Positions 48,501 through 60,048 are shown, counted from the stretch's first letter. The stretch: DNA of 64,000 nucleotides from Aliiroseovarius crassostreae (GCF_001307765.1 NZ_LKBA01000004.1:186001-250000); one strand, 5' to 3'. Notes: a model not told the origin generated them from the sequence alone. A program made the numbers and translations.

Positions 48501-49663
48501 CGCGCCTCAAGGGCATGATCCTCGGCAAAGTGGCTGTGAAAGGTCCGAAAGGTGTGAAAGCCGGTTCGACCATCACCGAAGAACTGCTTGAAACCCTGTC
48601 GCGCGGTCAGTGGTGGCAGCTCGCCCTTGAGGACGAGGATGACGCCAAGATCGTGGAAGCCCTGAACGAACAGTTCGAGACCCAGAAACGTGCGCTTGAG
48701 CACCGTTTTGAAGACAAGGTCGAGAAAGTGCGTCGTGGCGACGATCTGCCGCCGGGTGTGATGAAGATGGTCAAAGTCTTCATCGCCGTGAAGCGTAAGC
48801 TTCAGCCGGGTGACAAGATGGCCGGTCGTCACGGGAACAAAGGTGTTATTTCCAAGGTTGTGCCGATGGAAGACATGCCGTTCCTCGCAGACGGGACCCC
48901 GGTTGACTTCTGTCTGAACCCGCTTGGCGTGCCGTCGCGGATGAACGTTGGTCAGATCCTTGAAACCCACATGGGTTGGGCCGCACGCGGTCTGGGTCTG
49001 AACGTGGATGAAGCCCTGGGTGAATACCGCCGGTCCGGCGACCTGACCCCGGTGCGCGAAGCCATGCGCATCGCCTATGGCGACGATGTCTATGAAGAAG
49101 GCATTGTGGGCATGGACGAAGATGAGCTGGTGGATGCCGCAGGCAATGTCACCCGTGGTGTGCCGATTGCAACGCCGGTCTTCGACGGTGCGAAAGAGGC
49201 TGACGTGAACGACGCGCTGACCCGCGCCGGTTTCGACACCTCGGGCCAGTCGGTTCTGTTTGACGGTCGCACCGGTGAACAGTTCTCGCGCAAGGTGACG
49301 GTGGGTGTGAAATACCTGCTGAAACTGCACCACCTCGTGGATGACAAGATCCACGCGCGTTCGACCGGGCCGTACTCGCTTGTTACCCAGCAGCCGCTGG
49401 GCGGTAAGGCGCAGTTCGGTGGCCAGCGCTTCGGTGAGATGGAGGTCTGGGCTCTGGAAGCATATGGCGCGGCTTACACGCTGCAAGAGATGCTGACGGT
49501 GAAATCGGATGACGTTGCTGGCCGGACGAAAGTCTATGAAAGCATCGTCAAAGGCGAGGACAATTTCGAAGCTGGCGTGCCGGAATCGTTCAACGTTCTT
49601 GTCAAAGAAGTCCGCGGCCTCGGCCTCAACATGGAACTCCTGGATGCGGAGGGGGAGGAGTAA
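45527..49663 (+). CDS. rpoB: RNA polymerase beta subunit
   Basis: This is the catalytic beta subunit, 1378 residues long, the usual length in Rhodobacterales. It contains the rifampicin-pocket region [20 protein letters not shown] followed by [14 protein letters not shown], with no known resistance substitution visible, and the C-terminal [14 protein letters not shown]-type segment (here [18 protein letters not shown]). ATG 45527 ([16 protein letters not shown]) matches the family; ATG 45509 in frame would add six residues. rpoC follows after 50 bases. Confidence 0.98.
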   Translation: MAQTYLGQKRLRKYYGKIREVLEMPNLIEVQKASYDLFLKSGDQPQPMDGEGINAVFQSVFPIKDFNETAILEFVKYELETPKFDVEECQQRDLTYSAPLKVTLRLIVFDIDEDTGAKSVKDIKEQDVFMGDMPLMTPNGTFVVNGTERVIVSQMHRSPGVFFDHDKGKTHSSGKLLFACRIIPYRGSWLDFEFDAKDIVFARIDRRRKLPVTTLLYALGLDQEGICDAYYDTVNYKLDKNKGWVTKFFPERVAGTRPTQDLVDAASGEVIAEAGKKITPRAVKKLMESGEVTNLLVPFDSIVGRYVARDIINEETGAIYVEAGDELTLEYDKDGELIGGSLKELLDAGFTEIPVLDIDNINVGPYIRNTMAADKNMGRETALMDIYRVMRPGEPPTVEAASALFDTLFFDSERYDLSAVGRVKMNMRLDLDAEDTQRTLRREDIIACIKALVELRDGKGDIDDIDHLGNRRVRSVGELMENQYRVGLLRMERAIKERMSSVEIDTVMPQDLINAKPAAAAVREFFGSSQLSQFMDQTNPLSEVTHKRRLSALGPGGLTRERAGFEVRDVHATHYGRMCPIETPEGPNIGLINSLATFARVNKYGFIETPYRKVVDGKVTDEVNYMSATEEMRHTVAQANAHLDADGRFENDLVNTRKSGEYTMAQRESVDLIDVSPKQLVSVAASLIPFLENDDANRALMGSNMQRQAVPLLRAEAPFVGTGIEGKVAIDSGAAIQAKRGGVIDQVDATRIVVRATEDLALGDAGVDIYRLRKFQRSNQNTCINQRPLVKVGDKVSKGEVIADGPSTDMGELALGKNVVVAFMPWNGYNYEDSILISERIARDDVFTSVHIEEFEVAARDTKLGPEEITRDIPNVGEEALRNLDEAGIVYIGADVEPGDILVGKITPKGESPMTPEEKLLRAIFGEKASDVRDTSLRVKPGDFGTVVEVRVFNRHGVEKDERALQIEREEVESLARDRDDELNILERNIYARLKGMILGKVAVKGPKGVKAGSTITEELLETLSRGQWWQLALEDEDDAKIVEALNEQFETQKRALEHRFEDKVEKVRRGDDLPPGVMKMVKVFIAVKRKLQPGDKMAGRHGNKGVISKVVPMEDMPFLADGTPVDFCLNPLGVPSRMNVGQILETHMGWAARGLGLNVDEALGEYRRSGDLTPVREAMRIAYGDDVYEEGIVGMDEDELVDAAGNVTRGVPIATPVFDGAKEADVNDALTRAGFDTSGQSVLFDGRTGEQFSRKVTVGVKYLLKLHHLVDDKIHARSTGPYSLVTQQPLGGKAQFGGQRFGEMEVWALEAYGAAYTLQEMLTVKSDDVAGRTKVYESIVKGEDNFEAGVPESFNVLVKEVRGLGLNMELLDAEGEE

Positions 49664-49713
49664 GGCGCCCGCCTTACCCCTCCCACCCTTCCCCTTAGAA
49701 AAAGGAACGCAAA

Positions 49714-52700
49714 ATGAACCAGGAATTGACAACCAACCCGTTCAACCCGCTGACCCCGCCGAAGGTTTTCGACGAAATCAAGGTGTCGCTGGCCAGCCCG
49801 GAACGGATCCTGTCTTGGTCCTATGGTGAGATCAAGAAACCCGAAACCATCAACTACCGCACGTTCAAACCCGAACGTGACGGCCTGTTCTGTGCGCGTA
49901 TCTTTGGCCCGATCAAAGATTATGAATGCCTTTGCGGCAAATATAAGCGCATGAAATATCGCGGCGTTGTCTGCGAGAAATGTGGTGTTGAAGTTACCCT
50001 TCAAAAGGTCCGCCGCGAGCGTATGGGCCACATCGAACTGGCCGCCCCCGTGGCACATATCTGGTTCCTCAAGTCGCTGCCGTCGCGCATCGGCCTGATG
50101 CTGGACATGACGCTCCGTGATCTGGAACGCATTCTTTATTTCGAAAACTACGTGGTGATCGAACCGGGCCTCACCGACCTCACCTACGGTCAGCTGATGA
50201 CCGAAGAAGAGTTCATGGATGCCCAGGACACTTACGGCATGGACGCCTTCACCGCCAATATCGGTGCGGAAGCCATCCGTGAGATGCTGAGCCAGATTGA
50301 TCTGGAAGCCGAAGCCGAGCAGCTGCGCGCTGACCTGGCTGAAGCCACCGGCGAGCTGAAGCCCAAGAAGATCATCAAGCGTCTGAAGATCGTTGAATCG
50401 TTCCTTGAATCGGGCAACCGCCCCGAGTGGATGATCATGACCGTTGTGCCGGTGATCCCGCCAGAGCTGCGCCCGCTGGTGCCGCTGGATGGGGGCCGTT
50501 TCGCGACCTCGGATCTCAATGATCTCTATCGCCGCGTGATCAACCGGAACAACCGTCTGAAGCGCCTGATCGAACTGCGTGCGCCCGATATCATCGTGCG
50601 CAACGAAAAGCGGATGCTGCAGGAATCTGTGGATGCGCTGTTCGACAACGGCCGCCGTGGCCGCGTGATCACCGGCGCCAACAAGCGTCCGCTGAAATCG
50701 CTTTCCGACATGCTGAAGGGTAAGCAGGGTCGCTTCCGTCAGAACCTTTTGGGAAAACGCGTCGACTTCTCGGGTCGTTCGGTCATTGTGACCGGCCCGG
50801 AACTCAAGCTGCACCAATGTGGTCTGCCGAAGAAGATGGCGCTCGAACTGTTCAAGCCGTTCATCTATTCACGTCTCGAAGCCAAAGGCCTGTCTTCCAC
50901 CGTGAAGCAAGCCAAGAAGCTGGTGGAAAAAGAGCGTCCCGAAGTGTGGGATATCCTTGATGAGGTGATCCGCGAACACCCGGTCATGCTGAACCGTGCG
51001 CCCACGCTGCACCGTCTTGGCATCCAGGCGTTTGAGCCGATCCTGATCGAAGGCAAAGCGATCCAGCTGCACCCGCTTGTCTGTTCTGCGTTCAACGCTG
51101 ACTTCGACGGCGACCAGATGGCTGTTCACGTGCCGCTCTCGCTGGAAGCCCAGCTGGAAGCCCGTGTGCTGATGATGTCGACCAACAACGTGCTGTCGCC
51201 CGCCAACGGCGCGCCGATCATCGTTCCGTCGCAGGACATGATCCTTGGCCTCTACTACATTTCGATGGAGCGTGAGGGCATGAAAGGCGAAGGCATGATC
51301 TTTGCCGACGTGGATGAGGTGATCCACGCGCTTGACGCTGGTGAAGTGCATCTGCACGCCAAGGTCACTGCCCGCATTCCGCAGGTGGATGCCGAAGGCA
51401 ACACCGTGATGGTGCGCTTTGAAACCACGCCAGGCCGGGTCCGTCTTGGTGCTCTGCTGCCGCAGAACAACAAGGCCCCGTTTGAGCTGGTGAACCGTCT
51501 TCTGCGGAAGAAGGAAGTGCAGCAGGTCATCGACACCGTCTACCGTTACTGTGGCCAGAAAGAGTCGGTTATCTTCTGTGACCAGATCATGTCCATGGGC
51601 TTCAAAGAAGCGTTCAAGGCTGGCATCTCGTTCGGTAAAGACGACATGGTTATCCCCGACAACAAGTGGGAACTCGTCGACGAAACCCGTGACCAGGTGA
51701 AGGGGTTCGAACAGCAGTATATGGACGGTCTCATCACCCTTGGCGAGAAATACAACAAGGTGGTCGATGCCTGGTCGAAATGTAACGACAAGGTCACCGA
51801 CGCGATGATGGGCACCATCTCGGCCAATAAGCGCGACGAAAATGGCGCCGAAATGGAACCGAACTCGGTTTACATGATGGCCCACTCCGGTGCGCGTGGT
51901 TCTGTCACCCAGATGAAACAGCTGGGCGGGATGCGCGGCCTGATGGCGAAACCGTCGGGTGAGATTATCGAAACGCCGATTATCTCGAACTTTAAAGAAG
52001 GTCTGACCGTGCTCGAGTACTTCAACTCGACCCACGGTGCCCGTAAGGGTCTGTCGGATACCGCTCTGAAAACCGCAAACTCCGGTTACCTGACCCGTCG
52101 TCTGGTGGACGTGGCACAAGACTGCATCGTGCGCGAAGTGGATTGTGGCACCGAAAACGCGATCACCGTGGAAGCGGCCGTGAATGACGGTGAAGTTGTG
52201 TCGTCGCTGGGCGAACGTGTTCTGGGGCGCGTGGCGGCCGACGACATGATCAAGCCGGGCACGGACGAGGTGATGGTCGCCAAAGGCGAGCTGATCGACG
52301 AACGCAAGGCCGATATGATCGAAGAAAGCGGCATCGCTGCCGTGCGCATTCGCAGCCCGCTGACCTGTGAGGCAGAAGAAGGCGTCTGCGCCAACTGCTA
52401 TGGCCGTGACCTGGCCCGCGGCACCCGCGTGAACGTGGGTGAAGCCGTCGGCATCATCGCAGCCCAGTCGATCGGTGAACCCGGCACGCAGCTGACCATG
52501 CGGACCTTCCACATCGGTGGGGTTGCACAAGGTGGCCAGCAGTCGTTCCAGGAAGCCAACCAGGAAGGCAAGATCGAGTATCGCAACGCCAATATCCTGG
52601 AAGATCGCCACGGCGACACCATTGTCATGGGCCGCAACATGGTTGTTGCCATTGTCGATGACAACGGCGTGGAACGGGCGGCCTTCAAACCGGGCTATGG

Positions 52701-53982
52701 TGCGAAACTGTTTGTCAAGAACGGGGCCACTGTGTCGCGTGGTGACAAGCTGTTTGAATGGGACCCGTTCACCCTTCCGGTGATCGCCGAGAAAGATGGT
52801 AAGGCCAAGTTCCTCGACCTGACCTCCGGGATCTCGGTGCGGGACGAAACCGATGATGCCACCGGCATGACGCAGAAAATCGTGACCGACTGGCGTGCTG
52901 CGCCGAAGGGCAACGAGCTGAAGCCGGAAATCATCGTGGTGGACGAAAACGGCGAACCCGTGCGCAATGATGCGGGCAACCCGGTTGCCTACACTATGTC
53001 GGTGGATGCCATTCTGTCGGTCGAAGATGGTCAGTCGGTGAAAGCCGGTGACATCGTCGCGCGTATCCCGCGCGAAGGGTCGAAGACCAAGGACATCACC
53101 GGTGGTCTGCCGCGTGTTGCCGAACTTTTCGAAGCCCGTCGTCCGAAAGATCACGCGATCATCGCTGAGATTGATGGTTACGTGCGCTTTGGCCGCGACT
53201 ACAAGAACAAGCGTCGCATCTCGATCGAGCCGGCTGATGAGGGCCAAGAGGCCGTCGAATACATGGTGCCCAAGGGCAAGCACATTCCGGTTGCGGAAGG
53301 TGACTTCATCCAGAAGGGCGAATATCTGATGGACGGTAACCCCGCACCGCACGATATTCTGGCTGTTATGGGTGTTGAGGCCCTGGCCAACTACATGATC
53401 GACGAAGTTCAGGACGTGTATCGTCTGCAGGGCGTGAAGATCAACGACAAGCATATTGAAGTGATCGTGCGCCAGATGTTGCAGAAGTGGGAGATCTCGG
53501 ATTCGGGTGAGACCACGCTGCTCAAGGGCGAACATGTGGACAAGGCCGAGTTTGACGCGGCAAACGAGAAAGCATCGCGCGAAGGGCGTCGCCTGGCATC
53601 GGGTGAACCGATCCTGCTTGGCATCACCAAAGCGTCGCTGCAGACCCGGTCGTTCATTTCGGCCGCCTCGTTCCAGGAGACCACCCGCGTTCTGACCGAG
53701 GCATCGGTCCAGGGCAAACGCGACAAGCTGGTTGGCCTCAAGGAAAACGTCATCGTTGGTCGCCTGATCCCGGCCGGGACCGGTGGGGCCACCCAGGACG
53801 TGCGCCGCGTGGCCCAGGCCCGCGACAACAAGGTGATCGAAGAGGCCCGCGCCGAGGCCGAACAGGCCGCGATGCTGGTCGCACCGGTCGAGGACGCTGC
53901 GTCTGTATTCGGTTCGGATGTCGAGGAAGATGATCTCGGCCTGATCGACACCCCGGAAATGGGTGGCGACGAGCAGCCCTGA
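49714..53982 (+). CDS. rpoC: RNA polymerase beta' subunit
   Basis: 1422 residues. The N-terminal zinc site is [20 protein letters not shown], the magnesium-binding active site NADFDGD is at about residues 463-469, and the second zinc cluster is in [15 protein letters not shown] with its partner cysteine upstream. The trigger-loop region carries [16 protein letters not shown]. The start has AAGGAACGC upstream. A strong terminator follows 28 bases after the stop, ending the rplJL-rpoBC unit. Confidence 0.98.
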   Translation: MNQELTTNPFNPLTPPKVFDEIKVSLASPERILSWSYGEIKKPETINYRTFKPERDGLFCARIFGPIKDYECLCGKYKRMKYRGVVCEKCGVEVTLQKVRRERMGHIELAAPVAHIWFLKSLPSRIGLMLDMTLRDLERILYFENYVVIEPGLTDLTYGQLMTEEEFMDAQDTYGMDAFTANIGAEAIREMLSQIDLEAEAEQLRADLAEATGELKPKKIIKRLKIVESFLESGNRPEWMIMTVVPVIPPELRPLVPLDGGRFATSDLNDLYRRVINRNNRLKRLIELRAPDIIVRNEKRMLQESVDALFDNGRRGRVITGANKRPLKSLSDMLKGKQGRFRQNLLGKRVDFSGRSVIVTGPELKLHQCGLPKKMALELFKPFIYSRLEAKGLSSTVKQAKKLVEKERPEVWDILDEVIREHPVMLNRAPTLHRLGIQAFEPILIEGKAIQLHPLVCSAFNADFDGDQMAVHVPLSLEAQLEARVLMMSTNNVLSPANGAPIIVPSQDMILGLYYISMEREGMKGEGMIFADVDEVIHALDAGEVHLHAKVTARIPQVDAEGNTVMVRFETTPGRVRLGALLPQNNKAPFELVNRLLRKKEVQQVIDTVYRYCGQKESVIFCDQIMSMGFKEAFKAGISFGKDDMVIPDNKWELVDETRDQVKGFEQQYMDGLITLGEKYNKVVDAWSKCNDKVTDAMMGTISANKRDENGAEMEPNSVYMMAHSGARGSVTQMKQLGGMRGLMAKPSGEIIETPIISNFKEGLTVLEYFNSTHGARKGLSDTALKTANSGYLTRRLVDVAQDCIVREVDCGTENAITVEAAVNDGEVVSSLGERVLGRVAADDMIKPGTDEVMVAKGELIDERKADMIEESGIAAVRIRSPLTCEAEEGVCANCYGRDLARGTRVNVGEAVGIIAAQSIGEPGTQLTMRTFHIGGVAQGGQQSFQEANQEGKIEYRNANILEDRHGDTIVMGRNMVVAIVDDNGVERAAFKPGYGAKLFVKNGATVSRGDKLFEWDPFTLPVIAEKDGKAKFLDLTSGISVRDETDDATGMTQKIVTDWRAAPKGNELKPEIIVVDENGEPVRNDAGNPVAYTMSVDAILSVEDGQSVKAGDIVARIPREGSKTKDITGGLPRVAELFEARRPKDHAIIAEIDGYVRFGRDYKNKRRISIEPADEGQEAVEYMVPKGKHIPVAEGDFIQKGEYLMDGNPAPHDILAVMGVEALANYMIDEVQDVYRLQGVKINDKHIEVIVRQMLQKWEISDSGETTLLKGEHVDKAEFDAANEKASREGRRLASGEPILLGITKASLQTRSFISAASFQETTRVLTEASVQGKRDKLVGLKENVIVGRLIPAGTGGATQDVRRVAQARDNKVIEEARAEAEQAAMLVAPVEDAASVFGSDVEEDDLGLIDTPEMGGDEQP

Positions 53983-54009
53983 TCTGGGTGATCCAACCTG
54001 AAAACATGC

Positions 54010-54040
54010 AAAAAGCCCCGCCTTTCGGTGGGGCTTTTTC
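54010..54040 (+). terminator. Terminator after rpoC
   Basis: AAAAAGCCCCGCC-TTTC-GGTGGGGCTTTTT, a 12-pair stem with one bulge-like mismatch and T-run on the plus strand. Confidence 0.93.
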
Positions 54041-54118
54041 TATGGGGGATGTGTCCCCTCCGAGGGCCGCGCTCGTTTGCGTAAGGGGGACGGGCCGGGG
54101 GCGGTGGCGGGCGTGAAG

Positions 54119-54178
54119 AGGGGCGCTGCCCCTCGCGGCGAGGCCGCTCACCCCGAGGTATTTGAGGCAAGAAAAAGG
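54119..54178 (+). repeat. TATTT-box repeat, third copy
   Basis: AGGGGCGCTGCCCCTCG, CGCTCACCCCGAGGTATTTG, AGGCAAGAAAAAG, in the same block order as the pair at 30730-30869. It lies between the rpoC terminator and the two-hairpin element E. Confidence 0.75.
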
Positions 54179-54258
54179 AGGCGCGGGGAAGGTCATCTCC
54201 GACCGGGCGCGGTGGGCAGGATCTGTCGTGATTGGGCTGGCGTGCAAGGGGTGGATTG

Positions 54259-54375
54259 TTAAAGCGCTTCCATATTACGTTGAAACTTCGTGATGTGGAA
54301 ACGCTGCGCATGCTGCAAGGATGGTGGGCGTTTCCAGTTATTGCTGTGATCCAACAAGAACTGGAAACGCTTTAA
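54259..54375. repeat. Two-hairpin intergenic element, diverged copy E
   Basis: A 117-base element with ends TTAAAGCGCTTCCA and TGGAAACGCTTTAA. Hairpin 1 (AGCGCTTCCATATTACG ... CGTGATGTGGAAACGCT) and hairpin 2 (GGCGTTTCCAGTT ... AACTGGAAACGC) are joined by GCGCATGCTGCAAGGATGG. The design equals copies A and B but the stem sequences differ, with both arms changed together. Confidence 0.75.
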
Positions 54376-54397
54376 CAGTCTGAGAAAGGATCGTGTA

Positions 54398-55309
54398 ATG
54401 GCCCTGAGCGACAATATGAAAGGCGCGGTGTTCATGACCGCGGCGATGACCTGCTACACGCTGAACGACGTGTGTGTGAAGCTGATGCTGGACGGGATGC
54501 CGCTGGGGCAGACCGTGACACTGCGCGGGGTGATTGCGGTGGCTTTGATGTATGTCGTCGGGCGCTATCTGGGGGTCCTTCGCTTCAACCTGCCCTGGCG
54601 TGAATGGATGTTGATCGGTTTGCGCGCCGGGGCCGAAATCACTGTGACCTACTGTTTTCTGACGGCTCTTTACAACATGCCGATTGCCAATGTGACAGCG
54701 ATCATACAGGCCGTGCCGCTGACGGTGGCGCTGGCGGCCTGGGCGGTTTTGGGGGAGCCGCTTGGCTGGCGGCGCCTTGTGGCTATCCTTGTGGGATTTG
54801 TTGGTGTCTTGTTGATTGTCCAGCCGGGGGGTGAGGGGTTTTCGGTCTGGTCGATTTATGCGCTGGCGGCGGTGGCGCTGATCACATTGCGCGACCTGAT
54901 CGTGCGGCGGATGGATCCGGCGACCCCGTCCACGACGGTGGCGTTCCTGACCGCCATTGCCATCACTGTGGGATTTTCGGTTCTGTCCATCGGTGAGGAC
55001 TGGGCCGGGGTGGATGCGGCTTCGGCGGGCCTGTTGGTTTTGGCGGCAGGGTTCATCACCATGGGATATCTGCTGTCGGTTATGGTGATGCGGGTGGGGG
55101 ATATTGGGTTCATCGCGCCGTTTCGCTATGCGGGGCTGGTGGTGGCGCTGATCACCGGGCTGTTGATTTTTGGCGACTGGCCGGGTGGGGTCACGCTGCT
55201 GGGAGCGGCGATTGTGGTGGGCACGGGATTGTTCACCCTATATCGCGAGCGGTTGGCGGGCCGTCAGCTGTGCAAACGGGGGCAGGGCGGTGTGACGGCG
55301 GCCAATTAG
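54398..55309 (+). CDS. EamA/DMT superfamily permease
   Basis: A 303-residue inner-membrane protein with about ten TM helices in two EamA repeats; the first repeat ends LVGFVGVLLIVQPGG and the second GAAIVVGTGLFTLYRERL. It probably exports a small metabolite; the substrate is unknown. ATG 54398 is used, with GAAAGGA upstream. It sits between rpoC and rpsL, where the translation gene series is often interrupted in this group, and starts 23 bases after the two-hairpin repeat E. Confidence 0.88.
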   Translation: MALSDNMKGAVFMTAAMTCYTLNDVCVKLMLDGMPLGQTVTLRGVIAVALMYVVGRYLGVLRFNLPWREWMLIGLRAGAEITVTYCFLTALYNMPIANVTAIIQAVPLTVALAAWAVLGEPLGWRRLVAILVGFVGVLLIVQPGGEGFSVWSIYALAAVALITLRDLIVRRMDPATPSTTVAFLTAIAITVGFSVLSIGEDWAGVDAASAGLLVLAAGFITMGYLLSVMVMRVGDIGFIAPFRYAGLVVALITGLLIFGDWPGGVTLLGAAIVVGTGLFTLYRERLAGRQLCKRGQGGVTAAN

Positions 55310-55586
55310 GGGCATGCTGTTGACAGGGGGGGCGACTCTGTTTATACGCGCGAGCATCCAGCAAAGGGGAAGACCCCTGCGCACTTACAGGAATTGTGGG
55401 ATCAAGACCGGAACTGCTTTGAAGAACCGGCCCTCTGTGAACCAACCGCGACGTTTGCCTCGGTAAGGAAACGCTCGCGGATTTTCGCTTTGTGAGGATC
55501 GTCATGATCCTGTCATGCGAAGAAGATTTAACCGCGTGGGGCCTTGGCCTTGCGTAGACGAAGTTGAGAAACGGGAAACGAGCCCT
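55310..55586 (+). promoter_or_regulatory. rpsL-operon promoter and leader
   Basis: TTGACA (55320-55325) and TATACG (55343-55348) are exactly 17 bases apart, a near-ideal sigma-70 promoter; the expected start is near 55355, giving a leader of about 230 bases before rpsL. In-frame sequence from 55515 to 55586 is not conserved in S12. Confidence 0.78.
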
Positions 55587-55958
55587 ATGCCAACGATCCA
55601 ACAGCTGATCCGCAAACCGCGTCAGCCCAAAGTCAAGCGTTCCAAGTCGCAGCACCTGGAATCTTGCCCCCAAAAGCGCGGTGTTTGCACCCGCGTTTAC
55701 ACCACGACCCCGAGAAAGCCGAACTCGGCTATGCGTAAAGTTGCGAAGGTTCGCCTGACCAACGGTTTCGAGGTGATCTCCTACATCCCCGGTGAAAGCC
55801 ACAACCTGCAAGAGCACTCGGTTGTTCTGATCCGTGGCGGTCGTGTGAAAGACCTTCCGGGTGTCCGTTATCACATTCTGCGTGGTGTGTTGGATACCCA
55901 AGGCGTCAAAGACCGTAAGCAACGTCGTTCGAAATACGGCGCCAAGCGTCCGAAGTAA
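55587..55958 (+). CDS. rpsL: 30S ribosomal protein S12
   Basis: S12 shapes the decoding centre. It has 123 residues: [35 protein letters not shown] and the C-terminal [18 protein letters not shown]. The lysine in TPRKPNSA (Lys43 in E. coli numbering) is the streptomycin-sensitive form. ATG 55587 is the family start. It leads the str operon rpsL-rpsG-fusA-tuf. Confidence 0.98.
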   Translation: MPTIQQLIRKPRQPKVKRSKSQHLESCPQKRGVCTRVYTTTPRKPNSAMRKVAKVRLTNGFEVISYIPGESHNLQEHSVVLIRGGRVKDLPGVRYHILRGVLDTQGVKDRKQRRSKYGAKRPK

Positions 55959-55970
55959 GGAGAGTCTGAT

Positions 55971-56441
55971 ATGTCTCGTCGTCACGCCGCTGAGAAGCGC
56001 CAAGTACTGCCCGACGCCAAATATGGTGATGTAGTTCTTTCGAAATTCATGAACAACCTGATGATCGACGGCAAAAAGTCGGTCGCAGAGAAAATTGTCT
56101 ACAATGCGCTGGATCGCATCGAAGACAAAGTCAAGCGTGCCCCGGTGGAGCTGTTCCACGAAGCGCTCGACAACATCAAACCCTCGGTTGAGGTTCGTTC
56201 GCGCCGCGTTGGTGGTGCAACCTACCAGGTTCCGGTTGAAGTGCGCCCCGAGCGCCGCGAAGCCCTGGCCATCCGCTGGTTGATCAAAGCGGCCCGTGCC
56301 CGCAATGAAAACACCATGGAAGAGCGCCTTGCAGGTGAACTTCTGGATGCCGTGAACTCGCGCGGTACTGCTGTTAAGAAACGCGAAGACACCCATAAAA
56401 TGGCCGACGCCAACAAAGCGTTCAGCCATTATCGCTGGTAA
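55971..56441 (+). CDS. rpsG: 30S ribosomal protein S7
   Basis: S7 starts assembly of the 30S head. It has 156 residues with [20 protein letters not shown], the signature [20 protein letters not shown] and the C-terminal helix ending AFSHYRW. AAGGAGAG precedes the ATG closely. It lies 12 bases after rpsL and 21 before fusA. Confidence 0.98.
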   Translation: MSRRHAAEKRQVLPDAKYGDVVLSKFMNNLMIDGKKSVAEKIVYNALDRIEDKVKRAPVELFHEALDNIKPSVEVRSRRVGGATYQVPVEVRPERREALAIRWLIKAARARNENTMEERLAGELLDAVNSRGTAVKKREDTHKMADANKAFSHYRW

Positions 56442-56462
56442 CGCCAAGGAAGGACGAACACC

Positions 56463-58580
56463 ATGGCACGCGAATATCCGCTCGAGCTGTACCGCAACTT
56501 CGGTATTATGGCTCACATCGATGCAGGTAAAACCACCTGTTCCGAGCGTATCCTTTACTACACCGGCAAGTCCCACAACATTGGTGAGGTGCACGATGGT
56601 GCAGCCACCATGGACTGGATGGAGCAGGAGCAGGAACGCGGGATCACCATCACCTCGGCTGCGACCACCACCTTCTGGGAACGCACCGAAGACGGTGAAA
56701 CCGCTCAGACGCCCAAGCACCGCATGAACATCATCGACACCCCCGGCCACGTTGACTTCACCATTGAAGTTGAGCGTTCGCTGGCGGTTCTCGACGGTGC
56801 CGTCTGTGTTCTGGACGCCAATGCCGGTGTTGAGCCGCAAACCGAAACCGTGTGGCGTCAGGCTGACCGCTACAAGGTTCCGCGCATGGTGTTCGTCAAC
56901 AAGATGGACAAGATCGGCGCAGACTTCTTCAACTGCGTTCGCATGATCGAAGACCGCACCGGCGCCCGCGCCGTTCCGGTTGGCATTCCGATCGGTGCAG
57001 AAACCGAGCTGGAAGGCCTGATCGACCTGGTCAACATGGAAGAATGGCTGTGGCAGGGTGAAGACCTTGGCGCATCGTGGATCAAAGCACCGATCCGTGA
57101 CAGCCTGTCGGACATGGCCAACGAGTGGCGCGAGAAGATGATCGAAGCCGCCGTCGAACAAGACGACGACGCCATGGAAGCCTATCTGGAAGGCAACGAG
57201 CCCGATGCAGACACCCTGCGCAAACTGCTGCGCAAAGGTACTCTGGCACTGGACTTCGTTCCGGTTCTGGGTGGGTCCGCCTTCAAGAACAAAGGCGTTC
57301 AGCCGCTGCTCAACGCTGTGATCGACTATCTGCCCAGCCCGCTGGACGTTGTGGATTACATGGGCTTCAAACCCGGTGACGAAACCGAAACCCGTAACAT
57401 TGCCCGTCGTGCAGACGACGACATGGCGTTCTCGGCTCTGGCGTTCAAAATCATGAACGACCCCTTCGTTGGCTCGCTGACCTTTACCCGCGTCTATTCG
57501 GGTGTCCTGAACAAGGGCGACACGCTCCTGAACTCGACCAAAGGTAAGAAAGAGCGCGTTGGTCGTATGATGATGATGCACTCGAACGACCGTGAGGAAA
57601 TCACCGAAGCGTTCGCAGGCGACATCATCGCGCTGGCAGGTCTAAAAGACACCACCACCGGTGACACGCTGTGTGCCGCCAACGACCCGGTGGTTCTGGA
57701 AACCATGACCTTCCCGGATCCGGTGATCGAGATCGCGGTTGAGCCGAAAACCAAGGCTGACCAAGAGAAAATGTCGCAAGGTCTGGGCCGTCTGGCTGCT
57801 GAAGACCCGTCCTTCCGTGTGGAAACTGACATCGAAAGCGGTCAGACCATTATGAAGGGCATGGGCGAACTTCACCTCGACATCCTGGTGGACCGCCTGA
57901 AGCGCGAGTTTAAAGTGGAAGCCAACATCGGTGCCCCGCAGGTTGCCTATCGCGAGACCATCTCGAAAGCGATCGAGCACACCTACACCCACAAGAAACA
58001 GTCGGGTGGTTCGGGTCAGTATGCTGAAGTCAAAATGGAAATCATGCCGACTGAAGCAGGCGAAGGCTATTCGTTCGAAAGCCGCATCGTTGGTGGTGCC
58101 GTTCCGAAGGAATACATCCCGGGTGTTGAAAAAGGCATCAACTCGGTTATGGATAGCGGCCCGCTGGCCGGCTTCCCCGTGATCGACTTCAAGGTTGCCC
58201 TGATCGACGGTAAGTTCCACGACGTGGACTCCTCGGTTCTCGCCTTCGAAATCGCTGCCCGTATGTGTATGCGTGAAGGCATGCGTTTGGCTGGCGCCAA
58301 ACTGCTGGAACCGATCATGAAAGTGGAAGTGATCACGCCTGAAGAGTACACCGGTGGCATCATCGGCGACCTCACTTCGCGTCGTGGTCAGGTGTCTGGT
58401 CAAGAGCCGCGCGGCAACGCGATTGCAATCGATGCAAACGTGCCGCTGGCGAACATGTTTGGCTACATCAACACCCTGCGCTCCATGTCTTCGGGTCGTG
58501 CGCAGTTCACCATGCAGTTCTCGCATTACGATCCGGTTCCGCAGAACATCTCGGACGAAATTCAGGCGAAATACGCGTAA
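56463..58580 (+). CDS. fusA: Elongation factor G
   Basis: EF-G drives translocation after peptide bond formation. It has 705 residues: G1 [20 protein letters not shown]2 [11 protein letters not shown]3 [10 protein letters not shown]4 NKMD, then domains II-V with the domain IV region [17 protein letters not shown]. The length is normal and the codon use strongly biased, as expected of a highly expressed gene. The second tuf copy follows after 67 bases. Confidence 0.98.
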   Translation: MAREYPLELYRNFGIMAHIDAGKTTCSERILYYTGKSHNIGEVHDGAATMDWMEQEQERGITITSAATTTFWERTEDGETAQTPKHRMNIIDTPGHVDFTIEVERSLAVLDGAVCVLDANAGVEPQTETVWRQADRYKVPRMVFVNKMDKIGADFFNCVRMIEDRTGARAVPVGIPIGAETELEGLIDLVNMEEWLWQGEDLGASWIKAPIRDSLSDMANEWREKMIEAAVEQDDDAMEAYLEGNEPDADTLRKLLRKGTLALDFVPVLGGSAFKNKGVQPLLNAVIDYLPSPLDVVDYMGFKPGDETETRNIARRADDDMAFSALAFKIMNDPFVGSLTFTRVYSGVLNKGDTLLNSTKGKKERVGRMMMMHSNDREEITEAFAGDIIALAGLKDTTTGDTLCAANDPVVLETMTFPDPVIEIAVEPKTKADQEKMSQGLGRLAAEDPSFRVETDIESGQTIMKGMGELHLDILVDRLKREFKVEANIGAPQVAYRETISKAIEHTYTHKKQSGGSGQYAEVKMEIMPTEAGEGYSFESRIVGGAVPKEYIPGVEKGINSVMDSGPLAGFPVIDFKVALIDGKFHDVDSSVLAFEIAARMCMREGMRLAGAKLLEPIMKVEVITPEEYTGGIIGDLTSRRGQVSGQEPRGNAIAIDANVPLANMFGYINTLRSMSSGRAQFTMQFSHYDPVPQNISDEIQAKYA

Positions 58581-58647
58581 GCGTTTTTCCCACACAGAAA
58601 ACCGGGCGGGGGCGGCCCCGTCCGGACCAATTTAAAAGGAGGCCATC

Positions 58648-59823
58648 ATGGCTAAGGAAAAGTTTGAACGCGGTAAACCGCACGTAAACATCGGCACCAT
58701 TGGTCACGTTGACCACGGCAAGACGACACTGACCGCAGCGATCACCAAGTATTTTGGTGACTTCAAAGCCTACGACCAGATCGACGGCGCGCCGGAAGAG
58801 AAAGCCCGCGGGATCACCATCTCGACCGCGCACGTTGAGTATGAGACCGACGCGCGTCACTACGCCCACGTTGACTGCCCGGGTCACGCTGACTACGTGA
58901 AGAACATGATCACCGGCGCCGCGCAGATGGACGGTGGTATCCTGGTTGTGAACGCAGCTGACGGCCCGATGCCGCAGACCCGCGAGCACATCCTGCTGGC
59001 GCGTCAGGTTGGTGTGCCTGCTCTGGTTGTCTTCATGAACAAAGTTGACCAGGTTGACGACGAAGAGCTGCTTGAGCTGGTTGAAATGGAAGTTCGTGAA
59101 CTGATGAACGAATACGACTTCCCGGGCGACGACATGCCGATCATCGCGGGTTCCGCGCTGGCCGCCATGGAAGGCCGTGATCCGGAAATCGGTGAGAACA
59201 AGATCCGCGAACTGATGGCCGCTGTTGACGACTACATCCCGACCCCGGATCGTCCGATTGACGGTGACTTCCTGCTGCCGATCGAAGACGTGTTCTCGAT
59301 CTCGGGCCGTGGTACCGTTGTGACCGGTCGTGTGGAACGTGGCGTGATCAACGTTGGCGACTCGATCGAAATCGTTGGCCTGAAAGACACCCAGACCACC
59401 ACCTGTACCGGTGTTGAAATGTTCCGCAAACTGCTGGATCGCGGTGAAGCTGGTGACAACGTTGGCGTTCTGCTGCGCGGTATCGACCGTGAGAAAGTTG
59501 AGCGTGGCCAGGTTCTGTGTAAGCCGGGTTCGGTTAACCCGCACACCAAGTTCGAAGCTGAGGTCTACATCCTGACCAAGGAAGAAGGCGGCCGTCACAC
59601 CCCGTTCTTCGCGAACTACCGTCCGCAATTCTACTTCCGCACCACCGACGTGACCGGCACCGTTCAGCTGCCGGAAGGCACCGAAATGGTGATGCCGGGC
59701 GACAACCTGAAGTTCAACGTTGAACTGATCGCGCCGATCGCAATGGAAGAAAAACTGCGCTTCGCCATCCGCGAAGGCGGCCGCACCGTTGGGTCCGGCG
59801 TTGTGTCGAAAATCGTTGAGTAA
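58648..59823 (+). CDS. tufB: Elongation factor Tu, copy 2
   Basis: Identical in protein to the copy at 37626. It closes the str operon, starting after AAAGGAGG, a much stronger ribosome site than that of copy 1. The DNA identity begins at the ATG and extends past the stop into the first bases of the 3' region (TAAGRTTAAATT, CTCGGRAATTTGA), the range expected of a gene-conversion tract. Confidence 0.97.
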   Translation: MAKEKFERGKPHVNIGTIGHVDHGKTTLTAAITKYFGDFKAYDQIDGAPEEKARGITISTAHVEYETDARHYAHVDCPGHADYVKNMITGAAQMDGGILVVNAADGPMPQTREHILLARQVGVPALVVFMNKVDQVDDEELLELVEMEVRELMNEYDFPGDDMPIIAGSALAAMEGRDPEIGENKIRELMAAVDDYIPTPDRPIDGDFLLPIEDVFSISGRGTVVTGRVERGVINVGDSIEIVGLKDTQTTTCTGVEMFRKLLDRGEAGDNVGVLLRGIDREKVERGQVLCKPGSVNPHTKFEAEVYILTKEEGGRHTPFFANYRPQFYFRTTDVTGTVQLPEGTEMVMPGDNLKFNVELIAPIAMEEKLRFAIREGGRTVGSGVVSKIVE

Positions 59824-59933
59824 GGTTAAATTTCCTCGGGAAATTTGATCTGGCGACAGGCGATTTGGCGGAAACGCCAAATCTGCCGAGAGCTTTAATT
59901 AGCGTCAGCTAATGTTCAGATGGAAAAGGCCGC

Positions 59934-59955
59934 CTCCGGGCGGCCTTTTTTATTT
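59934..59955 (+). terminator. Terminator after tufB
   Basis: AAAAGGCCGCC-TCC-GGGCGGCCTTTTTT: a seven- to eight-pair GC stem with a T-run. Just before it, GATTTGGCG-GAAA-CGCCAAATC (59861-59883) forms a second stem capped by a GAAA tetraloop. Confidence 0.9.
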
Positions 59956-59989
59956 GAATTCCACGATCCCGAGACACACCACCAAACCA

Positions 59990-60048
59990 GTGTCGAAAAT
60001 CGTTGAGTGGGTGGCAGGTGAATTGCTTGCAAATCGCCGAGAACCCAC
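59990..60048 (+). pseudogene. Stray 3' end of a tuf gene with its downstream hairpin
   Basis: GTGTCGAAAATCGTTGAGT repeats the last codons of both tuf genes (VSKIVE) but runs on without the stop. It is followed by GGCAGGTGAATTGC, TTGC, AAATCGCCGAGA, the same segment as after tufA (GGCAGGTGAATTGC, GCAGC, AAATCACCGAGA). This is a fragment of a third tuf 3' region, beyond the tufB terminator. Confidence 0.78.

Noticed and set aside
50869-53535. Antisense open frame of 888 residues opposite rpoC
   Set aside because: It mirrors rpoC codons; strongly biased codon use leaves few stops on the opposite strand. The same holds for long antisense frames opposite rpoB, fusA, both tuf genes, parC, pckA and the chemoreceptor gene. 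None has a ribosome site or family similarity.
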